Source: Microglena sp. YARC (lineage: Eukaryota > Chlorophyta > Chlorophyceae > Chlamydomonadales > Chlamydomonadaceae). Taken from it: DNA of 64,000 nucleotides. Below the pieces are notes generated by a model, which ran no database searches, was not told where the DNA came from, and saw only the letters and a list, made by a program, of their open reading frames with translations. Location of the stretch: the NCBI GenBank assembly GCA_022414725.1, contig CM039462.1:78753421-78817420 (forward strand), given 5' to 3'. Both the position numbers and the translations under genes were made by a program. Every line of letters begins with the position of its first letter. Position 1 is the stretch's first letter. Below, in pieces: positions 31,900 to 42,850 of the stretch.

Positions 31900-33180
31900 A
31901 TAGCCCAGCCCAGCCCAGCCCAGCCCAACCAAACACGACCTGCCCCCGACAACTGATGCCAGCACAAGCAAAGGTCGATAGCCCAGCCCAGCCCCGCCCC
32001 GCCCAGCCCAGCCCAGCTCAGCCCAGCCCCGCCCCGCCCCGCCCCGCCCAGCCCTGCCCAGCCCAGCCAGCCAGCCCCGCCCCGCCCAGCCCAGCCCAGC
32101 CCAGCCCAGCCAGCCCAGCCCAGCCCAGCCCAGCCCAGCCAGCCCAGCCCAGCCCAGCCCCGCCCAGCCCCGCCAGCCCAGCCCAGCCCAGCCCAACCCA
32201 ACCCAACCCCAACCCCAACCCAGCCCAGCCCAGCCAACCCAACCCCAACCCAACCCAACCCAACCCAACCCAACCCAACCAACCCAACCCAACCCAACCC
32301 GACCCAACCCAACCCACAACCCAACCCAACTCACTATCCAACCCAATCCACTACCCAAACCAACCCACTACCCAAACCAACCCACTACCCAAACCAACCC
32401 ACTACCCAAACCAAACCAACCTACCTCACCCCACTACCCAATCCAACCCACTACCAAAACCAAACCAAACCAAACCAAACTACCTCAACCCACTACTAAC
32501 CCAATCCAACCCACTACCCAAACCAACCTACCTCACCCCACTACCCAATCCAGCCCACTATCCAACCCAACCCAACCCAACCCGCTACCCAACCCACTAC
32601 TAACCCAACCCAACCTAACCCACCTCACTATCCAACCCAAACCAACCCAACCAACCCAAACCATCCAAACCAAACAAAACCAACCTACCTCACCCCACGA
32701 ATTACCCAATCCTACACACAACCCAAACCAAACCAAACCAAACCAAACCAAACCAAATCAAACCATACCAAACCAAACCAAACCAAACCAAACCAAACCA
32801 AACTACCTCACCCCACTACCAAACCCAGTACCCACCCCACTACCCAAACCAAACCAACCTACCTAACCCCACTACCCAAACCAAACCAAACCAAACCAAA
32901 CCAAACCAAACCAAACCAAACCAAACCAAACCAGACCAAACCAGACCAAACCAAGCCAAACCAAACCAAACCAAACCAAACTATTCCAACCTAACCCAAC
33001 CTAACCCACCTCACTTCAGAACCATCCCAAGCCAACCCACTACCCAAACCAAACCAAACCAATCCAAATCAACCCAACCCAAGCCAACCCACTACCTAAA
33101 CCAAACCAAACCAATCCAAATCAACCCAACTCAAGCCAACCCACTACCCAAACCAAACCAAACCAAAGTACAGCACTTCA
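31900..33180. repeat. CCCAG/CCCAA/CCAAA array upstream of the hydrolase exon
   Basis: 1.3 kb of pentamers shifting from CCCAG to CCCAA to CCAAA, with CCCACTACC spacers. The plus strand has hardly any G or T in its later part. It ends about 30 nt before the acceptor of the hydrolase exon, so it probably lies in the last intron of that gene. Confidence 0.95.
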
Positions 33181-33211
33181 CCCCACTACCCAATCCTCCT
33201 ATCTACTGCAG

Positions 33212-33463
33212 ACCAACATTGACTACATCCTACGCAACATGGATGTGCGCACTTTGATTGTGGCAGGCGTGCTGACCAACCAGTGCATTGAGTCGGTAAC
33301 GAGGGAGGCCGCAGACCGTGGCTACCGTGTCATTATTGCAGAGGATCTGTGTGCTGGTACGACGGCAGAAGCTCACCACCACTCCCTGATGAATCTTAAA
33401 GGCTATGCGCATGTCTGCAGCTCCAAACAGCTGATTGCCGAGCTCCAGGAGCACAAAAAGTAG
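33212..33463 (+). CDS. Isochorismatase-like cysteine hydrolase, terminal exon
   Basis: Follows ATCTACTGCAG (acceptor) in phase 0 and encodes 83 residues to TAG. Seen: TLIVAGVLTNQCIESVTREA, with the nucleophilic Cys of the isochorismatase-like family after the conserved GV-T segment, then ADRGYRVIIAEDLCAG and the C-terminal helix region LIAELQEHKK. Members hydrolyse amides or vinyl ethers such as ureidoacrylate, nicotinamide, biuret or isochorismate. The NIDYILRN lead-in and the C-terminus resemble RutB/ureidoacrylate-type members, but the substrate cannot be decided. The N-terminal exons with the catalytic Asp and Lys are not recognised upstream, where repeats dominate. Downstream lie many tandem copies of its 3' half. 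Confidence 0.85.
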   Translation, partial: TNIDYILRNMDVRTLIVAGVLTNQCIESVTREAADRGYRVIIAEDLCAGTTAEAHHHSLMNLKGYAHVCSSKQLIAELQEHKK

Positions 33464-36400
33464 ACGGGCATTTTCTGGCACATTGCTGGCGCGGAAGTGG
33501 ACAGTCACCAAAACAAGCACACCACCAATCCCTGCTCAACCTAGCTGGCTATGCGCGTGTCTGCAGCTCCAAACAGCTGATTTACGAACTCCAGGAACAC
33601 AAGAAGTAGATGGTGTTTGATCGACACAAGCTCACGGCCACTCCCTGCACGACCCAAGTGGCTGCAGGCTATCGTTGCATTATTGCAGAGGATCTGTGTG
33701 CTGGTACGTCGGCACAAGCACACCACCACTCCCTGCACGACCCAAGTGGCTACAGGCGATCGTTGCATTATTGCAGAGGATCTGTGTGCTGGTACGTCGG
33801 CACAAGCACACCACCATTCCCTGCTCGACCAAAAAGGCTATACGCATGTCTGCAGCTCCAAACAGCTGATTGCTGAACTCCAGGAACACAAGAAGTAGAC
33901 AGTGTTTCATCGGCACCAGCACACCGCTGGTCCCTGCCCAACCCAAGTTCCTACGGACGTGTCTGACGCTCCGAACAGCTCATTAACGAACTCCAGGAAC
34001 ACAAAAAGTAGATGGTTTTCATCGACACAATCACACTGCCACTCCCAGCTCAACCTAAGTGGCTACGGACCACCGTGTCATTATTTCAGAGGATCTACGT
34101 GCTGGTACAATGACACAAGCACACCACCACTCCTTTTTCCACCTAAAAGGCTACGCACGTGTCTACAGCTCCAAACAGCTGAGTGCTGAACTCCAGTAAC
34201 ACAAGAAGTAGATGGTGTTTCATCAGCACAAGCACACCACCAGCCCCTTGCTGAATCTAAAAGGCTGCGCACATGTCTGCAGCTCTGAACAGCTGATTGA
34301 CAAACTCCAGGAACACAAACAGTTGATGGTGTATCATCGGCACAAGCACACCGCCAGTCCCTGCTTGACTCAAGTGACTTCAGGCTATTGTGGCATTATT
34401 GGAGAGGATCTATGTGCTGGTATGTCAGCACAAGCACACCACCACTCCCTGCTCAACCTAAAAGGCTACGCGTGTGCCTGCAGCTCCAAACAGCTCATTG
34501 CTGAACTCCAGGAACTCAAAAAGTAGATGTTTTTTATCGACACAAGCAGACCGCCACTCCCTGCTCAACCTAAGTGGCTACGGACTACCGTGTCATTATT
34601 TCAGAGGATCTACGTGCTGGTACAATGACACAAGCACACCACCACTCCCTGCTCAACCTAAAAGGCTACGCACGTGTCTACAGCTCCAAACAGCTGAGTG
34701 ACTAACTCCAGTAACACAAGCAGTAGATGGTTTTCATCAGCACAAGCACACCGCCAGTCCCTTGCTGAATCTAAAAGGCTATGTGTGTGTCTACATCTCC
34801 AAACAACTCATTGCCGAACTCCAGGAACAAAATAAGTAGACGGTTTTCATCAGCACAAGCACACCGCCAGTCCCTGCTCAACCTAAGCTGCCACGGGCTA
34901 CCATATCATTATTCCAGAGGATCTTTGTGCTGGTACGTTGACACAAGCACAACACCACTTCTAGTTCCACCTAAAAGGCTATGTGCGTGTCTGCAGCTCC
35001 AAACAGCTCATTGCCGAACTCCAGGAACACGAAAAGTAGATGGTGTGTGTCGACACAAGCACACGGTCAGTCCCTGCTTGACTCAAGTGGCTACAGGCTA
35101 CCGTGGCATTATTGCAGAGGATTTGTGCCCTGGTACGTCAGCACAAGCACACCACCACTCTATACGTGCCCAACCTAAGAGGCTACGCATGTGTCTGCAG
35201 CTCCAAACAGCTGGTTGCTGAACTCCAGGAACACAAGAAGTAGACGGGTATTGGTGGCACAAGAGCATTGCCACTCCCTGCTCAACCTAGCTGACTATGC
35301 GCGTGTCTGCAGGACGGGGGGAGCTACCCTCCAGTGAGCTAACCTCCACAAGCCAGATCTCCTAGGGTTTAGGGGGTTTAGGGTTTAGAGGTGTAGGATA
35401 TAAGGTTTAGGGTTTAGGGTATAGGGTATGGGGTATAGGAGATCTGGCTTGTGGAGGGTAGCTCGCTGGAGGGTAGCTTCCCCCCTCTGTGTCTGCAGGT
35501 CCAAGCAGCTCATTGCGGAACTCCAGGAACACAAGAAGTAGACGGGCATTTGCTGGCGCATTGCTGGCGCAGAAGTGGGCACTTGCTGGCACAGGCACAC
35601 CACCATTCCCTGCTCCTAAAAAGCTATGCTCGTGTTTGTAGCTCCAAACAGCTCATTGCCGAACACCAGGAACACAAATAGTAGATGGTGTGTGTTGGCA
35701 CAAGCACACGGCCAGGCTCTGCTTGACCCAAGTGGCTATAGGCAACCGTGTCATTATTGCAGAGGATCTGCGGGCTGGTACGTCGGCACAAGCACACCAC
35801 CACTCCCTGCTCAACCTAAGTTGCTATGGACTACTGTGGCATTATTGCAGAGGATCTGCGTGCTGGTACGTCAGCACAAGCACACCACCACTCCCTGCTC
35901 AACCAAAGTTGCTACGGTCTACCGTGTCATTATTTCAGAGGATCTGCGTGGTGATACGTCGAAACAATCACACCACCACTCCATGTTCCACCTAAGTGGC
36001 TATGGACTACCATGTCATTATTTTAGAGCATCTGTGTGCTCATACGACAGCACAAGCACACCACCATTCCCTGATCAACCTAAAAGGCTATGCGCGTGTT
36101 TGCAGCTCCAAAAAGCTGATTGCCGAACTCCAGGAACACAAGAAGTAGATGGGCATTTTCTGGCGCAGATGTGGGCACTCGCTGGCACAAGCACACCACC
36201 AGCAGCTGATTGCCAAGCTCCAGGGGCACAAGCAGTAGACAGGCATTAGCTGGCACAAGCACATGTCAGAAGTTGGCATTTTCTGGCGCAATGCTGGCAC
36301 AGAAGTGGGCATTTGCTGGCGCAAGCACATGTCAGAAGTTGGCATTTGCTGGCGCAATGCTGGCGCAGAAGTGGGCATTTGCTGGCACAAGCACACCACC

Positions 36401-36510
36401 ATTCCCTGATCAACCTAAAAGGCCACGCACGTGTCTGCAGCTCCAAACAGCTGATTGTCAAGCTCCAGGAACACACGAAGTAGGCAGGTCTTGGTGGTTG
36501 GCCCCAGTGC
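33464..36510 (+). repeat. Degenerate tandem copies of the hydrolase exon 3' half
   Basis: About fifteen imperfect units of 100-300 bp, made of pieces of the hydrolase exon. The order is ATTATTGCAGAGGATCTG, CACAAGCACACCACCACTCC, CTGCTCAACCTAAAAGGCTA, GTCTGCAGCTCCAAACAGCT, GAACTCCAGGAACACAAGAA, then GTAG (the stop). Most units keep parts of the reading frame and the stop. The catalytic Cys region is not included. A MITE at 35314-35488 interrupts one unit. Best read as expanded and decaying exon duplications, not separate genes. Confidence 0.85.
35314..35488. mobile_element. MULE-like MITE containing TTTAGGG telomere-like repeats
   Basis: About 48-bp inverted ends (GGGGGGAGCTACCCTCCAG... and its complement, two or three mismatches) flanked by an 11-bp direct repeat GTGTCTGCAGG (35303-35313 and 35489-35499). 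Between the ends lies a degenerate (TTTAGGG)n stretch (35364-35440). Long inverted ends with 9-11 bp duplications are typical of Mutator-like elements. Inserted in the exon-derived tandem array. Confidence 0.75.
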
Positions 36511-37511
36511 AAGCAAGCGGGTTGGCCCCCTCAACCTCACGCCTCGTAATAAAGCGTACAATATATTCATTTAGACGGACATTTGCTGGCGCAAGCACAC
36601 CACCACTCTCTACCTGCTCAACCTAGCTGTCTACGTGCGTACCTACATGCGTGCGTGCATGCGTGTGTATGTGTCTGCCCATGTGCGCGCCTATGCGTGT
36701 CTGCAGCTCCCTTTAGCTGATTATCGACCTTCAAGGACAAAGTCTGTTGCCATGTTTTGTATTAATCCATATACGTATGCTGCACTCTATAATTGTCTAA
36801 TATGTCGACTAATTTGGAACATAAATATGTGCATCATCACTGTAACTCTGTCCATATGTACATCATCAATCTCAACTATGCCCCAGGGATTACTATCATC
36901 ATTGAGATACATTATTATTATTGATTAAATAATAATACAAGATAGGAGGCCAGATAGGACGATCATTGTTTTTACATCTTTACCCCGCTTTAAAGCGCCC
37001 CCTACATTATTTGGTGTGTACTGTGTAGCGGATTTCAACATCCATTGGATTAGGAATACATAGGAGGCCAGATAGGACGATAGGAGTAAGACAAGCTGTA
37101 TGTGTATTCATCATACATCTGGTTTGTGTGCTTTCTAATCATTGCACGCTCTTTGGTTTGATCAACGTTGTTCTCTTGCTAGCTCTATGGCTTCACCTGC
37201 GAAAGCATCACATTGCCATGACGTCCACTGACCTAGTGTTTAATTGCTACGTGCAGTGCGTTCAGCTTGGGTCTCTCTAGCTTTCTTACTCCTTTCTCTT
37301 GTATGTTTTATGTATGTTGTTCTATTCTGAGGACATCAAATTTATTTTTGGAAAACTGACATTGAACCTGAGTGATAAAGACTCCAGCATGTAGCTGGTC
37401 ATGAATCCTGATTCCTTTGAAGGGTGAAAATGTCGTACACAATTAATTACAAAATGCGATAAGAATCGCACAAGTAAAGTGTCATCCCATGGGGGACGAC
37501 TTCATTATAAT
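36511..37511. other. Intergenic, downstream of the hydrolase array
   Basis: No gene recognised. A 22-bp direct repeat (ATAGGAGGCCAGATAGGACG plus AT) lies at 36942-36963 and 37060-37081 around a 96-bp segment. Confidence 0.5.
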
Positions 37512-37714
37512 CGTAGAATTAAATTTTCACTGTAGCACGAACTCGCCCAGCCCCCCGTTGCTGAAACGCTTGTTTTGGGGGTTCAGCTCATTAGTTTTTT
37601 TGGGGGGGTCAGCTCATCAGTTTTGTTTGTTTTAGCGACGGATGGGCAAGTCCCTTTAGCCTATTTGGCCTACCCCTGGTCTGTAACAACAACAACAACA
37701 ACAACAACAACAAC
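37512..37714 (+). repeat. Dispersed SINE-like element, copy C with (AAC)n tail
   Basis: Shares GTAGAATTAAATTTTCACTG, TAGCACGAACTC, GGGTTCAGCTC and GGGCAAGTCCCTTTAGCCTA with copies A, B and D. A short internal duplication (CAGCTCATCAGTTTT) is present, and the tail is (CAA)n instead of (CATA)n. Confidence 0.7.
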
Positions 37715-37808
37715 GTATCCAAAGGACCAGGAATCGGGGCTAGATTGTATTGCAAGGTATGAAAGACAGTACTGTCCGATAGGGCATATACCACCTATGT
37801 AGCGAGAA

Positions 37809-37967
37809 GGGAGACGCAGACCCGGATATAATTACTGTTGTACTGTGTCGTACATGCCCTGGGAGACGCAGGCCTCGATATAATTACTGTTTTACTGTGT
37901 CGTACATGCCCTGGGAGACGCAGACCTCGATATAATTACTGTTGTACTGTGTCGTACATGCCCTAGG
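37809..37967. repeat. 53-bp tandem repeat, three units
   Basis: Units of GAGACGCAGACC(C/T)(C/G)GATATAA and TTACTGT...TCGTACATGCCCTGGG. Confidence 0.95.
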
Positions 37968-38525
37968 AGCTTTTCGTGGGGAATTTGATTTTTTTTTGTG
38001 AACGGTTTTTCACCCCAGGAGGTGGGTCTCCTGATCATGACACAAACCAGCGACACCGAGGATTCATATCTAGGTATGGAGGTCTGGGTGATAATTGCTG
38101 AGGTGGGACGTATTAAGCTGCACCGGCATGATGTGGCCACGATGCCTGCCGGTCAGGCATCGGTGGTGATTCTTTTTATATAGCTAGCTCCGGCTTACGC
38201 TATGGTGTCCTTAACTTCACGTCCTGTGAGTAACGGTATTACACGGATGTAACAATTTCAATTTCAATTGCTGAGGTAGGAGGGTGTGGTATTCAAACCT
38301 CAACACCCAAACCCTAAACACCCTAACCTTTAACACATATAAATAGATACATAAATAAATATAAATAACTAGGTCAATAATTAGATACATGAAAACATGA
38401 ATACAAATAAGAGGCATGACTTGAAATTGCCAATTTCCCAAAATGGTGGTGGCAAAATGGTGGCAAATGGTGGTGGCAAAATTGGAAATGGATTCTGGGT
38501 AATTGGGTATTCACACAATGGCGCA
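37968..38525. other. Intergenic, nothing recognised
   Basis: Contains a few CCCTAAA-like motifs near 38300-38330 and AT-rich stretches. No gene features. Confidence 0.5.
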
Positions 38526-39795
38526 CACATTACATTACATTACATTACATTACATTACATGTTAAAGTCTACTTGACACCGCGAGGGTGTATGAGACTCT
38601 GTGCTTTAAACAAAAAGAAAAAGCACCCACAAAGCAAAAAACCCCATTACATCAGGGGTGTGTCGGGGACAAACAAACCAAACTCCCAACCACCGTTTTG
38701 GTGGCGTAGGTATTAAACCCCTTAGAGCCGGACCCAGATCTCAACCACTTACAGTGGCGGAGGTAAGAAGCTAACAAATGAGAAGTCACAAGAAGAAGAA
38801 AAAAAGGGATGATAAATTACGGTGCCACTAACAGTCCAGGGCTTCCTGTCTTGCTCTTCTACAAGTAGAAAGATAGTCGGCTAGGTTGCGCCAAAAAGAC
38901 TTAGTTGCATTTCCATTCATAAAGGTTCTGAATGTGGAATCGCAGAATTCCACATTCCATACGGTTAAGTTGGTATCCTCATGGACATGCCTATAAATAT
39001 CTGTAAACAGCTTCTGGTAGCGGAGGCGAATATCATTATAAAAAGGGCACTCAACATATGCATTTCATCCTCAGGTTTTTGGAACCCACACATTTGACAG
39101 TGTCTCATTGAACGAGGGATGTGTGCTCTATCCACCACCCTCATTCTTTCTGTGTTCAGCTCAATGGGAACCCATTCTAAACTGTGCTATAGAACGAATC
39201 TGATCCTGCTTATGTAAGGCGGATGTAAAGGGAATCAAGCCATTCTCATCATTGCTGTTGGCTGCGAACCATTTTTGGTATCGGAGGCGTTTAAAGCCAA
39301 CCCTTCTCTCATCAGGGATGTCTCTAACTGCATTGGTGTCACTTGGGTAGTTAAACCTCCATGGACTCAAAACTTCAGACATAATACCTTCGACATCGAC
39401 AGCCTCCAAAATGTTGATGTTTTTACTGGATCCTAGCTGTGGAGAGCACAACGCAAGTCATGAACCCAGCCAGTGTTGGAGTCAAAAGATTCCTCAAGAG
39501 CCATTCTAATGAGATCCTCAGGTTCTTTATGTATGGTCTTGTTCCAGAAGCGCAAAGCTTGTTTAAGCCAAGCAAAACACAACGGGGTTCTACCCAGCTC
39601 TTCCATGATAATATTAGATGTAGTAGATTGGCAAACACCCAACATTTGTTTAAGTATACCTCTATGCCATTTCTCACAAGCATGGTCATTTGAGATAAGT
39701 GTGTTGTTCAGAATAGAAGGAGCCCACACCTCACAGCCAAAATTCAGGATAGGTTGTACAAGAGAATCAAACAGGTGGGTGAGAATATCAATATT
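38526..39795 (-). mobile_element. LINE 3' fragment with partial reverse transcriptase
   Basis: On the minus strand the end of a reverse-transcriptase ORF is readable in two overlapping frames. The first (39828-39433) has LFDSLVQPILNFGCEVWAP, the thumb-side motif of LINE RTs. The second (39451-39161) is followed after a stop by IPRSMRQCQMCGFQKPEDEM. The frame break near 39440 and the stop at about 39161 show decay. The 3' UTR ends in (TGTAA)n at 38526-38560. Homologous to 16086-17050 but without the nested MITE. The 5' side is cut off at an (AATATATC)n array. Confidence 0.85.
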
Positions 39796-40035
39796 TATTG
39801 AGAATATTGAGAATATTGAGAATATCAATATATCAATATATCAATATCTCAATATCTCAATATCTCAATATCTCAATATCTCAATATCAATATATCATAG
39901 TATATCAATATATCTCAATATCTCAATATATCAATATATCAATATATCAATATATCAATATATCAATATATCAATATATCAATATATCAATATATCAATA
40001 TATCAATATATCAATAATATATTGAATATTGAGAT
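39785..40035. repeat. (ATATCA/ATCTCA)n AT-rich array
   Basis: AATATCTC and AATATATC units, adjoining the truncated end of the LINE fragment. Confidence 0.95.
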
Positions 40036-40075
40036 ATCAATATTTTTACACAATCGCATCCTCAGAATTCCCCAG

Positions 40076-40268
40076 CATGGTACTACAAAGCGCGCGGCAG
40101 CCCGATTTTGCGCACGCTTTTTGAGCCCCACTGCGCGTTTCGCGCAGTTTTTTCAGCTCCCTGTGGGCGCAGCGCGCAGTATTTGCCCTTTTTGCACTAC
40201 AAAGCGCTGACTGATTTGACGTTTGATCGCGTTAAGCGCTGACCAATTTGACAAAATGTAGTACCCTG
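40076..40268. mobile_element. hAT-type MITE, copy 2, perfect 8-bp target duplication
   Basis: CATGGTACTAC at the left and GTAGTACCCTG at the right (10 of 11 inverted matches), flanked by TTCCCCAG at 40068-40075 and 40269-40276. Interior rich in GCGCAGT/ACTGCGC and AAAGCGC motifs shared with 10050-10221 in inverse orientation. Confidence 0.85.
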
Positions 40269-40289
40269 TTCCCCAGCAGGGATTGTGAG

Positions 40290-40790
40290 GTAGTCAAAAT
40301 ACTCACCCATTCACCCACCCACCCAATAAACCACCATACCCATCCATTACCACCCATTGAACCCACCCATTCATACCCACCCACCCAACCGTACAACACC
40401 ACCCATACCCATCCATACCACCCATTGACCCACCCAGTCACCAAACCGTACATCTACACCACCCATACCCATCCATACCACCCATTGACCCACCCAGTCA
40501 CCAAACCGTACATCTACACCACCCATACCCATCCATACCACCCATTGACCCACCCAGTCACCAAACCGTACATCTACACCACCCATACCCATCCATACCA
40601 CATTGACCACACCAGTCACCAAACCGTACATCCTACACCACCCATACCCATCCATACCACCCATTGACCCACCCAGTCACCAAACCGTACATCTACACCA
40701 CCCATACCCATCCATACCACCCATTGACCCACCCAGTCACCAAACCGTACATCTGCACCACCCATACTCACCCACCTATACCCATAACAG
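40290..40790. repeat. 60-bp minisatellite
   Basis: Six to seven units of ACCGTACATCTACACCACCC, ATACCCATCCATACCACCCA and TTGACCCACCCAGTCACCAA; one unit has small deletions. G is scarce on the plus strand. Confidence 0.95.
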
Positions 40791-40970
40791 TTTGGAGGCT
40801 TGGGCACCTCCTGGTACCAGGGTTGCTTAACACATTACGTTTCCCGTCTCCATCACAGATTTTGGTATGTAGGAAACGTCATGTAGATATTGGCTGATTG
40901 GCTCGTGAGACATTATTCTGGCTTGTAGAACGCAGATTGAAGACTTGAAACAGAATAACACGTAGATTTT

Positions 40971-41114
40971 GAAGCACAAACGCAGGGATCCCGTCGTTAA
41001 AACGATTGTTTGGGGTTAAGTTCGTCAATGCGTTTTCGTTTTATGCCCTTCCTATCATGGATGGGCAAGGCTTTTAGCCTATTTGGCCAACCCCTGGACT
41101 GTAACATACATACC
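40971..41114 (+). repeat. Dispersed SINE-like element with (CATA)n tail, copy D
   Basis: GAAGCACAAACGCAGGGATC at the start, TGTTTGGGGTTAAG in the middle, GCCTATTTGGCCAACCC then CTGTAACATACATACC at the end; same family as 338-490. Lies about 300 bp upstream of the tRNA nucleotidyltransferase gene. Confidence 0.7.
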
Positions 41115-41419
41115 CTTGAACAACCCTGTACCAGACTACCAGTCGCTCTGCTTTTGTACCATAACTCTTATTGAGCACTAGCTGTTGGCCACCTGTAATA
41201 TTACAGCCTGCATCGAATTAGCGGACCAGCACTGAGGTTGATCTCATCTGTGGCGTGTAACTTTTATACCCGTTTTTAAATCCTACCTGCTAATCAACTC
41301 CGCACCTTCCACCACCTGCTTCTGCTTTCTTTCTCGCATCTAACGCACAAAACTTGAGCCTAAGCAAGCTACTGGCGCGAAATACTCTGAAACCTTCCTC
41401 TACTCTCCCCCCCCCCCTT

Positions 41420-41545
41420 ATGGCCCTTTCTGCTGCTAGTAGGGAATTCCAGTTTCGCGGCTCTAATTCCCCAAGCTCCAGAAAGCCCTTCTTCTGCCAC
41501 CAGCCGCTCATTCGCTTACAGCTCCCCGACACGGCACTCGCCTAG
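41420..41545 (+). other. Transit-peptide-like open frame upstream of the CCA enzyme
   Basis: From an ATG at 41420 the frame reads MALSAASREFQFRGSNSPSS and continues Ser/Arg-rich to a TAG at 41543. It is the same frame as the CCA-adding enzyme ATG at 41564, 18 nt further on. The composition fits an organelle-targeting presequence. It could be a presequence cut by a stop (mutation or read error) or an upstream open frame. Confidence 0.4.
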
Positions 41546-41563
41546 TCTTTCTGGCCACGCCAA

Positions 41564-41991
41564 ATGGCAAACTCGGAGACGGTGACGGTGCAAGAAACCA
41601 TCACGCTGAGCGAGACCGAGCAGGAATTATTCGCAACTCTATTGGCGGCCTCTCAGCACGCAGGCAGCTCCACTGTGCTGCGATGTGCAGGGGGTTGGGT
41701 CCGTGACAAACTGCTAGGCAAGCAGTCCATGGACATCGACATTGCCTTGGACGACTGCAGCGGTAAAGACTTCGCTGAAAGAGTTAATCAATACTTAAGG
41801 GGGCAGGGCAAGGACCTACAAGATGCGCAATCGTCAGTCATGACAGTCAACCGGATCAATCGGGGGAAGCATCTAGAAACAGCCAGGATGAAATCAACGA
41901 TCTGTGGCAATTGATGATTTGTGAACCTGAGATCTGAGATATGTCTTCAGGACTCCAGGATATTCCACTATGGAGTTTGGGACGTGAACAG
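41564..41991 (+). pseudogene. CCA-adding tRNA nucleotidyltransferase, 5' part with frameshifts
   Basis: The enzyme adds CCA to tRNA 3' ends. Readable: ITLSETEQELFATLL, AGGWVRDKLLG (the GGxVRD motif), DIDIALDD (the catalytic DxD carboxylates), FAERVNQYL and HLETARM. After that the family continuation (roughly K-INDLW, ID, F-VNLRSE, DSRI, MEFG, EQ) appears only by switching frames. Net effects by eye are one base lost near 41890, two extra bases near 41908 and near 41915, then one extra each near 41963 and 41981. A donor (CAG|GTGGGC) may follow at about 41992. The continuous frame stops after 117 codons. No further exons are seen before the gap. Either a pseudogene or an error-affected contig; both are plausible. 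Confidence 0.75.
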
Positions 41992-42850
41992 GTGGGCAGG
42001 CCTCCATGTGTGTAGATGATGCAGGAGTGAGGGAGTGTGCGGGTCGTACAGTACAGTAACCCATGCATGGGGCTTGGGTAGGGTGTGCGTGTGTGAGCGA
42101 TGTAGTGTGTAGGGTGTGTCGTAGTTGTGTGTTGTATGGTGTGCCGTGTGTGAAGCGCAATGGAGGTTGTGTAGTGGTGTGTATATGGTGCGCGTGGTGT
42201 GAAGCGCATGTAGTGCGTAGTGTGATTGTGTAGTAGTGGTGCGTACATGCCCTCCCCCCCCCCCCCCCCCCCCCACACACAGCACACACCACACAACACA
42301 CACAACACACACACATACACTAAGGAACATTATGGGCAGGAACTCAGACACACCACACGTGAGATACACTGCGCGTGACCGGTGACCCCACCCCCACCAC
42401 AGGCCACATGGGTAGAAACAATAGCACATACAAACACATAGACACATAACATACCCACAGGCCAATTGGTTAGAACACACACAGTGAGTTGCTGTCCGGG
42501 CAGGGATGACTGCGGTGGACATAGACCACACCATGGATCACACATACACAACATGAGAAACATGGGCAGACAACCACATCGGGAGGAATGCACCGCTTGT
42601 GACAAATAGACCGCGCCTGCTCCCCCACCCCACTCTCTCCTAGATCACACCACAATCGACCTGCAGGTACATGCGCGTGAACCTAAGACCACCCCCCCCC
42701 CTCGTGCGCACGGCAGACGACACACACCACACAACAACACACCACACAAGGTTTCATCAGCATAAAAATACAAATGGACAGAACAGAGACTAGTGCACAT
42801 GCAGTCAACATACACTCAATAGAACACCACTATGGGGCAGAGCCCCCCAC
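41992..42850. other. Intron or intergenic, GT/CA-rich, no exon recognised
   Basis: GTGTGTAG-type low complexity (42000-42240), a poly(C) run at about 42247-42272 and CA-rich sequence. It would be an intron of the CCA-enzyme gene if the donor at 41992 is used. Confidence 0.45.

Noticed and set aside
31887..32760. Proline/glutamine- and glycine/tryptophan-rich open frames
   Set aside because: They are caused by CCCAG/CCCAA pentamers; no start context or splice logic.
35364..35440. Chromosome end or telomere
   Set aside because: The TTTAGGG stretch is short, degenerate and enclosed in a small transposon with inverted ends; unique sequence continues on both sides.
33902..36626. Several independent small genes after the hydrolase exon
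   Set aside because: Each frame is made of pieces of the same terminal exon with frame breaks; no start or promoter, and the catalytic cysteine is absent.
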